Source: Candidatus Margulisiibacteriota bacterium (GTDB lineage: Bacteria > Margulisbacteria > WOR-1 > XYC2-FULL-46-14 > JAHJBW01). From it: 13,223 nt of DNA. Position numbers and translations under genes: made by a program. Positions 7,577-13,223 of this stretch are shown in pieces (within the stretch, counting starts at the first letter, position 1; every line of letters starts with the position of its first letter). Where the stretch lies: positions 1 to 13,223 of the forward strand of contig JAHJBW010000076.1 of the NCBI GenBank assembly GCA_018813405.1, written 5' to 3'. The notes under the pieces are model-generated. The model saw nothing but the letters and a program-made list of their open reading frames with translations, was not told the DNA's origin and made no database searches.

Positions 7577-8523
7577 GCGAAAAAAAACAAATAGCGACCC
7601 GTGACGCGTACGGCAAAATACTCGTGGAGCTGGGAAAAGAATTTCCCAACATCATTGTCATGGACGCCGACCTTTCCGTGTCTACCAAGACCTGCGGGTT
7701 TTGCAAGGCATTTCCCGAAAGGTTTTTCAACATGGGCGTGGCCGAGCAGGACATGATGGGCGTGGCCGCGGGCATGGCCGCCACTGGCAAGACGGTCTTT
7801 GTTTCTACCTTTGCCGTATTTGCCACCGGCCGCTGCTGGGACCAGATACGGGTTTCGATCGCTTATCCACGCCTCAACGTAAAGATAGTTGCCACTCATA
7901 GCGGCATTACCACCGGTGAGGACGGCGTTACCCACCAGGCCAACGAGGACATCGCCATTATGAGGGCCATACCCAATATGACAGTTATAGTTCCCTCTGA
8001 CGCTGTCGAGACCGAGGCTGTCATACGCCACTGTGCCGTAACACAGGGGCCAACCTATGTCCGTCTTTCCAGGCCCAAGACCGACGTCATCAACGAGACG
8101 GGCATGGAGTTTATAGTGGGCAAGGCGCGCCAGATGAAAGAGGGGAAAGACCTAACGATCATTGCCTGCGGCCTTATGGTGGCCAGGGCCCTTGACGCGG
8201 CTCAAGCCCTTGAAAAAGATGGCATCTCAGCCCGTGTCATCAATATGCACACCATAAAGCCCATTGACAGGGAAGCAGTCCGTAAGTGTGCCGAAGAGAC
8301 CGGCGCCATAGTTACCGTTGAAGAGCACAATATCATTGGCGGATTGGGCGTAGCCGTGGCCGAGGTCCTGGTAGAGGACCATCCCGTTCCCGTGGCCAGG
8401 GTAGGCATCCGGGACATGTTCGCCGAATCGGGCAAGCCGGATGAACTGCTGGAAAAGTACGGCCTTACCGCCAGCGAGATCGTTAAAGCCGCCAAAAATG
8501 TGCTGGGCAGAAAAACCGCATAA
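7573..8523 (+). CDS. transketolase, C-terminal (pyrimidine-binding) subunit
   Basis: This is the partner subunit that completes the transketolase active site. The 316-residue product has the PYR domain followed by the C-terminal domain, as in the split family. NMGVAEQDMMGVAAGMA (53-69) contains E58, the expected activator of the TPP aminopyrimidine ring; this is followed by FVSTFAVFATGRCWDQIR, THSGITTGEDGVTHQANEDIA and VPSDAVETEAVI. The C-terminal domain shows the HTIKPIDREAV and TVEEHNIIGGLG stretches shared with transketolase and DXP synthase. DXP synthase is excluded because that enzyme is normally one chain of about 600 residues and the N-subunit here is short. The ATG overlaps the previous stop. 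The gene ends at TAA 8521-8523, facing the minus-strand gene. Confidence 0.94.
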   Translation: MSEKKQIATRDAYGKILVELGKEFPNIIVMDADLSVSTKTCGFCKAFPERFFNMGVAEQDMMGVAAGMAATGKTVFVSTFAVFATGRCWDQIRVSIAYPRLNVKIVATHSGITTGEDGVTHQANEDIAIMRAIPNMTVIVPSDAVETEAVIRHCAVTQGPTYVRLSRPKTDVINETGMEFIVGKARQMKEGKDLTIIACGLMVARALDAAQALEKDGISARVINMHTIKPIDREAVRKCAEETGAIVTVEEHNIIGGLGVAVAEVLVEDHPVPVARVGIRDMFAESGKPDELLEKYGLTASEIVKAAKNVLGRKTA

Positions 8524-8550
8524 AATATTGACGCCAATCCGATGTTTTAT
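8520..8550. terminator. possible weak bidirectional hairpin between convergent genes
   Basis: Bases 8520-8530 (ATAAAATATTG) can pair with 8540-8550 (CGATGTTTTAT) over 11 positions, two of them G-U, around a nine-base loop. The stem includes the transketolase stop codon and lies between two convergent genes, where a shared terminator would be useful. It is AT-rich and the following tract (TGTCTATTTT) is only partly T-rich, so termination would be weak at best. Confidence 0.3.
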
Positions 8551-8563
8551 TGTCTATTTTCTA

Positions 8564-9484
8564 CTATCTATTTCCCAAACTGATAGTTGCTAATTCTCTG
8601 CGCCCGGCTTTTGTATGAAAGAAATATATCAATGCGTTCATGAGAGCATCTCTTTCCGTTTTATCGTAAAGTCCAGTTGGCCCAAGCGCCCTTTTTTTTT
8701 CTCTAGCTATCTGATCGGGAAGATCTGTGTGATCGAACAGCTTTTTGTCATACCAGACGATGCTGTCCATAAGTTCATCGATTCGCTGTCTATTGGCCGT
8801 CCCCCCTATAATCCCCTGAAAGAAACAACCAACTTTGTATCTGGACTGTAAAGGGGCCAAAAATATTGCTTGGGCCAAATCAACTGGCCCTGGGCTGTAG
8901 AATTCTTCAAGCCAAGAGGTTTTATTGGTTTCCTTTACGGGAGGCTTGTCCCCCAGACTCGCATTCCAATCGCTAAGTGGCATTAAAATCCCACAATCCC
9001 CATACATATTATTCAGTAATCCTTGATGAGCAAAAACAGAATCGTTTCCGAAAATAACTTCTTCAATATTTCCATTATTTGAGGTGCTCCGATGTAAGAA
9101 CTGATCAGCAGCCTGAAGCGCCCTTTTCTCTTTAACATCTCTCAAAGCACGAATTGTCGTCAGTAAAAGTTGGTTTTTTGCAATTTCTTGACCAGAATAT
9201 AGCTTTCCCCATGTTATAGCAAAAGCAAATTTCAATTCTGAGCAAGCATGCCCCATCAATCCAATTCTTACAAAAGGCAAGGTCACAGGTCCGATCTCGG
9301 TGGCACTGCATAACCTCAAGTCTCCTGCAGTCATAGTTTTTTGCGGGATATAATCAGCATAAACCGTTAGATAATTTCTTATTATTTGTTTTCTTGGAAT
9401 AGAAGATAGTCCATTGGCAATAAATTCCTGCCGCAGTAAATTGTGGTCCTGATGGGGCATTCCTACTTTTGCTCTTATTTTCAT
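8564..9484 (-). CDS. uncharacterised 306-residue protein
   Basis: I do not recognise this protein. It reads from ATG 9484 to TAG 8564 on the minus strand, with a second TAG (8561-8563) directly after the first. The product looks soluble, with no signal peptide or membrane segment. It has an N-terminal basic, helical part, four cysteines (in LRLCSAT, GHACSE, YGDCGI and VGCFFQ), and a C-terminal region rich in lysine and arginine (IAREKKRALG). No Shine-Dalgarno sequence precedes ATG 9484. TTGACC (9507-9512) and TATATT (9486-9491), read on this strand with a short 15-base spacer, could be its promoter, in which case translation may start at the ninth codon (ATG 9460) instead. An A9 run on this strand (T9 at 8692-8700) lies in the coding part. 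It is more AT-rich than its neighbours, convergent with transketolase and divergent from the 531-residue gene. Confidence 0.72.
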   Translation of the reverse strand: MKIRAKVGMPHQDHNLLRQEFIANGLSSIPRKQIIRNYLTVYADYIPQKTMTAGDLRLCSATEIGPVTLPFVRIGLMGHACSELKFAFAITWGKLYSGQEIAKNQLLLTTIRALRDVKEKRALQAADQFLHRSTSNNGNIEEVIFGNDSVFAHQGLLNNMYGDCGILMPLSDWNASLGDKPPVKETNKTSWLEEFYSPGPVDLAQAIFLAPLQSRYKVGCFFQGIIGGTANRQRIDELMDSIVWYDKKLFDHTDLPDQIAREKKRALGPTGLYDKTERDALMNALIYFFHTKAGRRELATISLGNR

Positions 9485-9554
9485 AAATATATATCGTGAA
9501 TATGGAGGTCAAATTTCACCTATCCTGCTCCAACATTTCCGGAGGTTGAGCTTT

Positions 9555-9722
9555 TTGAGATATATCTATCAACAGCTCAAGGCGGCGCTTGAAAACCTCA
9601 TAAAATCACCTGAAATTTCCTCGCTTTCCCTGCGAAACATATTCGAGGGGAATCGTTTATGCGAGTATCAGGGACTGTTGACCTTAGCGTCTATCAAAGA
9701 CCAAAAAATAAAAGAATTGTGA
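9555..9722 (+). CDS. possible small helical protein or leader ORF, TTG start
   Basis: A 55-codon frame from TTG 9555 to TGA 9720-9722 follows GGAGG (9541-9545) by nine bases. The product (LRYIYQQLKAALENLIKSPE..., ending IKDQKIKEL) has regular amphipathic helical character and looks more protein-like than a random frame; the frame stays open back to base 9453, but without an ATG. It overlaps the first 22 codons of the following ORF in another frame, and its stop sits two bases before an in-frame ATG (9725) of that ORF. It could be a real upstream gene with the next gene beginning at 9725, or a chance frame. A 7-bp inverted repeat (TTGAGCT 9546-9552, AGCTCAA 9574-9580) spans its start. Confidence 0.35.
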   Translation: MRYIYQQLKAALENLIKSPEISSLSLRNIFEGNRLCEYQGLLTLASIKDQKIKEL

Positions 9723-11254
9723 CCATGTCTCATCTTTTTGTGCCGGAAAGGCAAACCACCGGCCCGCTTGGCCTGAGCTTTTTAGGATCAAAATATCATT
9801 TTGGAGCAGGCGCTTTGAGACTGCCTCTTTCCCGCCAGGTTTTGGAAGAAAAACTGGTCCAAAAGCTATTATGCGATAACCTTATAGAATTGGCCCCTCA
9901 AATTGAAGAACAAAAAATGTCATTATTGGTGACAGGCTCTGGCTCAGTATTGGTTTTGAGAAAAAGAGGGGATGATGGAGAAAAGTTTGATATTTTTGTT
10001 GTCTATAGGGAAGGTGAGGTGCCGCTTAATCTAAGCAAGGGATTAAAATGCTTGATTTTGCAAAAGACAGTCCCGGATGATGATAATTTTGTGATCACAG
10101 ATCTAACGGCAAAGCGCAAAGATTTTGAGTGCATAGAGCTTCCGCTGAACGAGAGGGTGTCTTTTCCTCTTTTAGAAGGCGATACAATACTGGCGCCGCT
10201 TGGCGTCCCCAAAGAAAAACCACCTGGCAAAAAGCAGATATGGCTGCCTTTGGTTTGCTCTTTTCAATCCGTAAGACCTTCCGACGCCCAAAAGCTGCTG
10301 GATTGGATCGTGGACGGCCCCCAAATAGTGGTACAAGAAAGTATTAGACGATTTGGGCATTTGTCCATTGCGCTTGGGCGCGAAGTAGAAGAACAGCCGC
10401 CCCATCACATGCCCGGGGTAACGCAGGTATGCCAGGTGATTGGCGCGTCGCAGAGCGACCTGCGGCCAAAGATCCTTGGCTGGGTAAAAGAACTGCAGGA
10501 AAAGGGCGTATCCTCTCTGCTTGACCAGATCGAGAGCACAGAGCTAAGGGTCAGGATAATAAAAATGGCTGATGAGTCCCGTCCCATGGCGGGAAGCAGT
10601 TGGTCAGAGGCAGAATTCCGTCAGCTTATGGCCATGAATTGGCTGCTCAAGGAAAGGGCGTTTGTGGAAATAACCACAGCCAACAATTATCGGATGGCAG
10701 AAGAAGTTGGTCGCTTATCCAACACAGCGATCCTGGCGCTTACCGAGAACGGATCTCTTATGGCCATAAGCCCTGTCTTTCAAAGCCAGATGATAACCGA
10801 AGAGATACTGGGATCAGGATTTGCCGAAGCGCAAATGATATTCAACGCCCTGGTGCGGTTTGGATATTTGCATCGGGATGGCAGGCTGAGATCAAAGATG
10901 TTTTCAGGGAAAGACGCCTTTGTAAAAGAATTCGAGCCGCCATTTGGGCTTGATCAAAAGATCAGGGGAGAATTATTTGATTTTCTAGAACCCTTCATGG
11001 TGCGGGACATCCAATATGAGCGCATCAGGGAAAGAGCGGATAATGGTCTGCCCGAGGTAATGGTGCGAGGACAGGGCAATTTATCGAAAGACATCGCTAT
11101 AGGACGGAGAATTCACGCATTTCATATTATAACCTCAAGGGTGGTAAAGCTGGCGGTCAATTACACAGGCGACATGGCGGAATTTCAAAGGTCATCGCAA
11201 GAAGTGCACCGTGATTTTACCATTGTTTGCAGAATAATCTGGCCGAATGGTTGA
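9659..11254 (+). CDS. uncharacterised protein of 531 residues
   Basis: I do not recognise this gene. ATG 9659 is eight bases after GAGGGG (9645-9650); an alternative in-frame ATG at 9725 gives a start MSHLFVPERQ and removes 22 residues that overlap a competing small ORF. The product is soluble, with no signal peptide or membrane span. Its first part (to about residue 215) alternates short beta-like segments such as MSLLVTGSGSVLVLRKR and FDIFVVYREGEV with charged loops. The remainder is mostly helical (about 220-510), including PSDAQKLLDWIVDGPQ, LRPKILGWVKELQEKG and EAEFRQLMAMNWLLKERAF. No catalytic or nucleotide-binding motif stands out. It is divergent from the 306-residue gene across a short intergenic region, so shared regulation is possible. 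The next gene has its own promoter 6 bases after this stop. Confidence 0.78.
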   Translation: MRVSGTVDLSVYQRPKNKRIVTMSHLFVPERQTTGPLGLSFLGSKYHFGAGALRLPLSRQVLEEKLVQKLLCDNLIELAPQIEEQKMSLLVTGSGSVLVLRKRGDDGEKFDIFVVYREGEVPLNLSKGLKCLILQKTVPDDDNFVITDLTAKRKDFECIELPLNERVSFPLLEGDTILAPLGVPKEKPPGKKQIWLPLVCSFQSVRPSDAQKLLDWIVDGPQIVVQESIRRFGHLSIALGREVEEQPPHHMPGVTQVCQVIGASQSDLRPKILGWVKELQEKGVSSLLDQIESTELRVRIIKMADESRPMAGSSWSEAEFRQLMAMNWLLKERAFVEITTANNYRMAEEVGRLSNTAILALTENGSLMAISPVFQSQMITEEILGSGFAEAQMIFNALVRFGYLHRDGRLRSKMFSGKDAFVKEFEPPFGLDQKIRGELFDFLEPFMVRDIQYERIRERADNGLPEVMVRGQGNLSKDIAIGRRIHAFHIITSRVVKLAVNYTGDMAEFQRSSQEVHRDFTIVCRIIWPNG

Positions 11255-11260
11255 CGCGTT

Positions 11261-11289
11261 TTGCTCTTTGCCATTATTTCTGTTAAAAT
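11261..11289 (+). promoter_or_regulatory. extended -10 promoter of the dCMP deaminase gene, leaderless arrangement
   Basis: TAAAAT (11284-11289), five of six to the -10 consensus, is preceded by TGT (11281-11283), giving an extended -10 element. A weak -35 TTGCTC (11261-11266) lies at a 17-base spacing; a better TTGACG (11251-11256) is too distant (27 bases). The -10 ends six bases before ATG 11296, so the predicted transcription start falls on the start codon. No ribosome-binding site is present. The geometry is the same as at the transketolase promoter. Confidence 0.55.
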
Positions 11290-11295
11290 TTAGGC

Positions 11296-11817
11296 ATGAG
11301 CAACCGCCCTTCCTGGGATGAATATTTTATAGAGATAACCCGTCTTGTTTCAAACCGCGCCACCTGCATAAAGCGCAGGGTCGGCGCTGTCATTGTAAAA
11401 GACAACCGCATCCTGGCCACCGGTTATAATGGGGCTCCCCGGGGTCTGGACCACTGCGACGCGGCCGGCTGTTTGCGCCAACAAATGAAAGTTCCGTCCG
11501 GCGAGCGCCACGAGCTTTGCCGCGGCCTGCACGCCGAGCAGAACGCCATCATCCAGGCCGCCGTCCACGGCGTCAACATCAATGGCGCCACCATGTACTG
11601 CACCCATCACCCCTGCGCCATATGCGTAAAGATGATCATCAATGCGGGCATCAGGCGTTTGGTGTATACTGGCAAATACCCGGACGAGCTGGCGGGCCAA
11701 CTTATCAAACAAAGCGGATTGGAACTGGTAAATGTAGCGGAAACCTTCAGGTTTCCACAAAGGGATGGAAGTCTAAAGACTTCCGCTACAGTTTTTACAA
11801 AGGAGGAAAACAAATGA
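11296..11817 (+). CDS. dCMP deaminase family protein (ComEB-like) with palindrome-encoded C-terminal tail
   Basis: Deoxycytidylate deaminase converts dCMP to dUMP, feeding thymidylate synthesis. The zinc site is clear: HAE (H79, E81) supplies one ligand and the proton-shuttling Glu, and HPCAIC (C107, C110) the two cysteines. The N-terminal core CIKRRVGAVIVKDNRILATGYNGAP is characteristic of the ComEB/dCMP deaminase family. Core homology seems to end near residue 145; residues 146-165 are encoded by a 58-bp compound palindrome (11733-11790), and the 173-residue total is somewhat longer than the roughly 150 residues typical of short members. ATG 11296 has no Shine-Dalgarno sequence and sits on a predicted transcription start. 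The TGA overlaps the pheA ATG (ATGA). The enzyme could act on dCMP or a related cytidine nucleotide; dCMP is favoured by family. Confidence 0.92.
   Translation: MSNRPSWDEYFIEITRLVSNRATCIKRRVGAVIVKDNRILATGYNGAPRGLDHCDAAGCLRQQMKVPSGERHELCRGLHAEQNAIIQAAVHGVNINGATMYCTHHPCAICVKMIINAGIRRLVYTGKYPDELAGQLIKQSGLELVNVAETFRFPQRDGSLKTSATVFTKEENK
11733..11790. repeat. 58-bp compound palindrome (REP/RPE-like element) inside a coding sequence
   Basis: Perfect 10-base outer arms TGTAGCGGAA (11733-11742) and TTCCGCTACA (11781-11790) enclose two inner perfect hairpins. The first pairs GGAAACC (11739-11745) with GGTTTCC (11750-11756) over a TTCA loop; the second pairs GGAAGTC with GACTTCC (ending 11784) over a TAAA loop. 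Each inner hairpin looks like half of a longer palindromic unit with TGTAGC/GCTACA ends. The element is in frame and encodes residues 146-165 of the deaminase. A GTTTTT tract follows at 11791-11796. Dispersed palindromic repeats have this architecture, but only one copy is seen in the window, so mobility is inferred. Confidence 0.75.
11799..11806 (+). promoter_or_regulatory. strong Shine-Dalgarno site fixing the pheA start
   Basis: AAAGGAGG (11799-11806), a near-perfect anti-16S match, lies seven bases before ATG 11814 and begins nine bases after the end of the palindrome. It decides the pheA start against longer in-frame readings that begin inside the deaminase gene. Confidence 0.85.
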
Positions 11818-12668
11818 AGATCGGTTTTCTTGGGCCGGAAGGCACTTTCTGCGAAGAGGCCTGCAATATTTACACAAAAAAACTGGAGCAAAAAGGCGAG
11901 CTTATCCCGTACGGGACATTATACGACCTTTTGCACGCTGTTGAAAAAGGAAAGCTTTCCGAGGCCGTGGTGCCCATCGAGAATTCCATTGAAGGCACGG
12001 TCAGCATTGTTACCGACACGCTGGCAAAGGGTGTCGATCTTATGATAGTGCAGGAGGTAATACTGCCTGTTACCCACAATCTTATTGCCCGCAAGGCGGT
12101 AAGGCTTTCCGAGGTTACCGATGTCATCTCGCATCCTCAGGCGCTTGACCAGTGCGCCTCGTTCCTGCGCAAAAAACTGCCTGGAGCAAAACTGCATTTT
12201 TCGCACTCCACTGCCGAGGCTGTCAACCAGCTGGCGCATTCGCTCGGCCCGCAAATTTTCCCGCACAAGAAGAACTGCGTGTTCGCCGCCATTGGCACGG
12301 CTTCCGCGGCCAGGCTCTACGGCCTTAAAATACTGGCCCGTGACATCAATGCCAGGGACAACCAGACCCGGTTCGTGGTGCTTTCCAAAAAGCTCCACAA
12401 AAGTACCGGCCGCGACAAGACCTCTATCGTGGTCTCGATGCGCAGGGACATGCCCGGCGGGCTTTTCTCGGTACTGGCGGAATTCGCGGACAGAAAGATC
12501 AACCTTACCAAGATCGAGTCCCGGCCTTCCAAAAAAGCGCTGGGTGACTACTATTTCTTTATTGACCTGGAAGGGCATATAAAGGACAAAACTGTCACCG
12601 ACGCCCTGAAAAACGTTAAAAAGAAGACCGGGTTCTATAAATTCCTCGGCTCATACCCCAGAAAATAA
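11814..12668 (+). CDS. pheA: prephenate dehydratase, monofunctional, with ACT domain
   Basis: This enzyme converts prephenate to phenylpyruvate in phenylalanine biosynthesis. The 284-residue product has the two-part catalytic domain: LGPEGTFCEEA (6-16), VVPIENSIEGTV (52-63), ISHPQALDQC (105-114), the AAIGTASAARLYGL segment, and the catalytic DNQTRF (182-187). A C-terminal ACT domain (about 203-282) carries the ESRP motif (235-238) associated with phenylalanine binding, so feedback inhibition by Phe is likely. There is no chorismate mutase domain, so mutase must be encoded elsewhere. The start is set by AAAGGAGG seven bases upstream; the ATG overlaps the deaminase stop. A palindrome followed by GTTTTT just upstream could affect transcription into this gene. 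Confidence 0.95.
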   Translation: MKIGFLGPEGTFCEEACNIYTKKLEQKGELIPYGTLYDLLHAVEKGKLSEAVVPIENSIEGTVSIVTDTLAKGVDLMIVQEVILPVTHNLIARKAVRLSEVTDVISHPQALDQCASFLRKKLPGAKLHFSHSTAEAVNQLAHSLGPQIFPHKKNCVFAAIGTASAARLYGLKILARDINARDNQTRFVVLSKKLHKSTGRDKTSIVVSMRRDMPGGLFSVLAEFADRKINLTKIESRPSKKALGDYYFFIDLEGHIKDKTVTDALKNVKKKTGFYKFLGSYPRK

Positions 12669-12675
12669 AAACAGG

Positions 12676-12704
12676 TTGCAAGCCGTCCGATTACAGGATA
12701 GAAT
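12676..12704 (+). promoter_or_regulatory. sigma70-type promoter for the DUF948/YtxH-like pair
   Basis: TTGCAA (12676-12681, four of six) is followed by 17 bases and TAGAAT (12699-12704, five of six). The predicted start near 12711 gives a leader of about 27 bases that includes GGAGGG (12725-12730), seven bases before ATG 12738. This argues against the GTG at 12705 as the start, because it would lie upstream of the transcript's 5' end. Confidence 0.5.
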
Positions 12705-12737
12705 GTGAAAAATAAATTCACGGCGGAGGGCATGCTA

Positions 12738-13064
12738 ATGAGCATAGATCTTGTGGGACTGCTTTATCTGGCTCTGGTCATTTTTGTGATAACTCTTATT
12801 GTCGCCATGGTCTATGTCATCATGATACTGGTGGATATCCGCAGGTCCACGCGCGGCGTGGGCGAGCTTATCGAAAGGCTAAAGGCGTTAACTTTTTTTT
12901 TAAAGACTTTGGTCGCCATGACAAAGGGCGCGGACGAGGCCAAAAATGAGATATACAAGAACATCTTGCCTTCGCGCGCCACTACGGTCTCGTTCTTTGC
13001 CGGATTAAAAGAAGGTCTGGATGTACTAATGGGAGGTGACGAAGATGATCAAGAAAACGATTAA
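12738..13064 (+). CDS. small membrane protein resembling DUF948/YtxG
   Basis: ATG 12738 is chosen because GGAGGG ends seven bases before it; GTG 12705 and ATG 12732 are in frame but lack correct spacing. The 108-residue product has one N-terminal membrane segment (about residues 5-32, LVGLLYLALVIFVITLIVAM and onward), then a charged helical region (DIRRSTRGVGELIERLKALTFFL) and an acidic C-terminus (GGDEDDQEND). This layout matches small DUF948-type proteins, and in Bacillus the DUF948 protein YtxG is encoded beside YtxH, as here. The assignment rests on layout and neighbour rather than on a sharp motif. A T9 run (12893-12901) lies within the gene. Its 3' end overlaps the next gene by 20 bases. 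Confidence 0.75.
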   Translation: MSIDLVGLLYLALVIFVITLIVAMVYVIMILVDIRRSTRGVGELIERLKALTFFLKTLVAMTKGADEAKNEIYKNILPSRATTVSFFAGLKEGLDVLMGGDEDDQEND

Positions 13065-13223
13065 GGCGCTTTTCACGGGGGGTGTCATTGGGGCGGTCAT
13101 AGGTTTGTTGTTTGCTCCGCAAAAAGGCGACGTGACCAGGAAAAAGCTTCAAAAAGCCGTGGACAAAGGCAAGAAAAAGTTTGAAGAGATACGGTCCGAG
13201 ATCGAGAAAAAAGAAGAGGAATA
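13045..13223 (+). CDS. YtxH-like small protein, cut at the window end
   Basis: ATG 13045 follows GGGAGG (13031-13036) by eight bases and overlaps the end of the previous gene. The 59 visible residues start MIKKTIKALFTGGVIGAVIG, then LLFAPQKGDVTRKKL, which is the YtxH signature: a short glycine-rich membrane helix followed by FAPxxG and a basic coiled-coil stretch (KAVDKGKKKFEEIRSEIEKK). The window ends with TA of what may be the stop codon. YtxH proteins are linked to general stress in Bacillus; the role here is unknown. Confidence 0.82.
   Translation, partial: MIKKTIKALFTGGVIGAVIGLLFAPQKGDVTRKKLQKAVDKGKKKFEEIRSEIEKKEEE

Noticed and set aside
11251..11256. TTGACG as the -35 element of the deaminase promoter
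   Set aside because: It is the better hexamer, but lies 27 bases from the -10. The extended -10 with the weaker TTGCTC at 17 bases is the more likely arrangement.
11517..11813. N-terminal extension of pheA reaching back into the deaminase gene
   Set aside because: The extension is an arginine- and proline-rich shadow of the deaminase frame. The strong Shine-Dalgarno site and the LGPEGTF start place pheA at 11814.
1..13223. tRNA, rRNA, CRISPR arrays, insertion sequences, phage genes or riboswitches
   Set aside because: No cloverleaf-like sequence, regularly spaced repeats, transposase motifs, attachment-site repeats or riboswitch core was seen in the intergenic regions, all of which are short.

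Overview
The window looks like a chromosomal stretch of a bacterium, probably from an uncultivated candidate-phylum lineage. It carries a peptidoglycan/division cluster, a two-gene transketolase, and several genes I cannot place in any family. Housekeeping genes are moderately GC-rich (32/60 in the block 1501-1560), while the unrecognised genes are more AT-rich (24/60 at 3661-3720, 26/60 at 9061-9120). The phylum cannot be read from the sequence alone. An Omnitrophota- or Margulisbacteria-like origin is a guess from gene content.

Region 1 (1-3412) is a tightly packed dcw segment on the + strand: the ftsW 3' end, murG, murC and murB, each overlapping the next. FtsW polymerises glycan strands, MurG makes lipid II, MurC adds L-Ala to UDP-MurNAc, and MurB makes UDP-MurNAc. 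The murB frame is broken by one in-frame amber codon (3140-3142), and the catalytic Ser and Glu lie beyond it. Region 2 (3497-6671) is a two-gene cassette of unknown function: a protein with an HEIAGHG motif and a beta-barrel-like C-terminus, followed by a 577-residue mostly helical protein with an internal lipobox-like segment.

Region 3 (6717-8523) is a two-subunit transketolase whose promoter places the predicted transcription start on the ATG, so the message looks leaderless. Region 4 (8561-11254) holds two unrecognised, divergently arranged genes (minus at 8564-9484, plus at 9659-11254). A further small open frame lies between them and overlaps the start of the second.

Region 5 (11261-12668) is a dCMP deaminase gene, again with an apparently leaderless promoter, overlapping a prephenate dehydratase gene. 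The 3' end of the deaminase gene is a 58-bp compound palindrome that encodes its C-terminal tail and sits just before the pheA ribosome-binding site. Region 6 (12676-13223) has its own promoter, a small membrane protein resembling DUF948/YtxG, and a YtxH-like protein cut by the window end.

The strongest points for follow-up are the amber codon in murB, the palindromic element inside a coding sequence, the two matching leaderless promoters, and the unplaced HEIAGHG cassette. No RNA genes, CRISPR arrays, insertion sequences or origins were seen.
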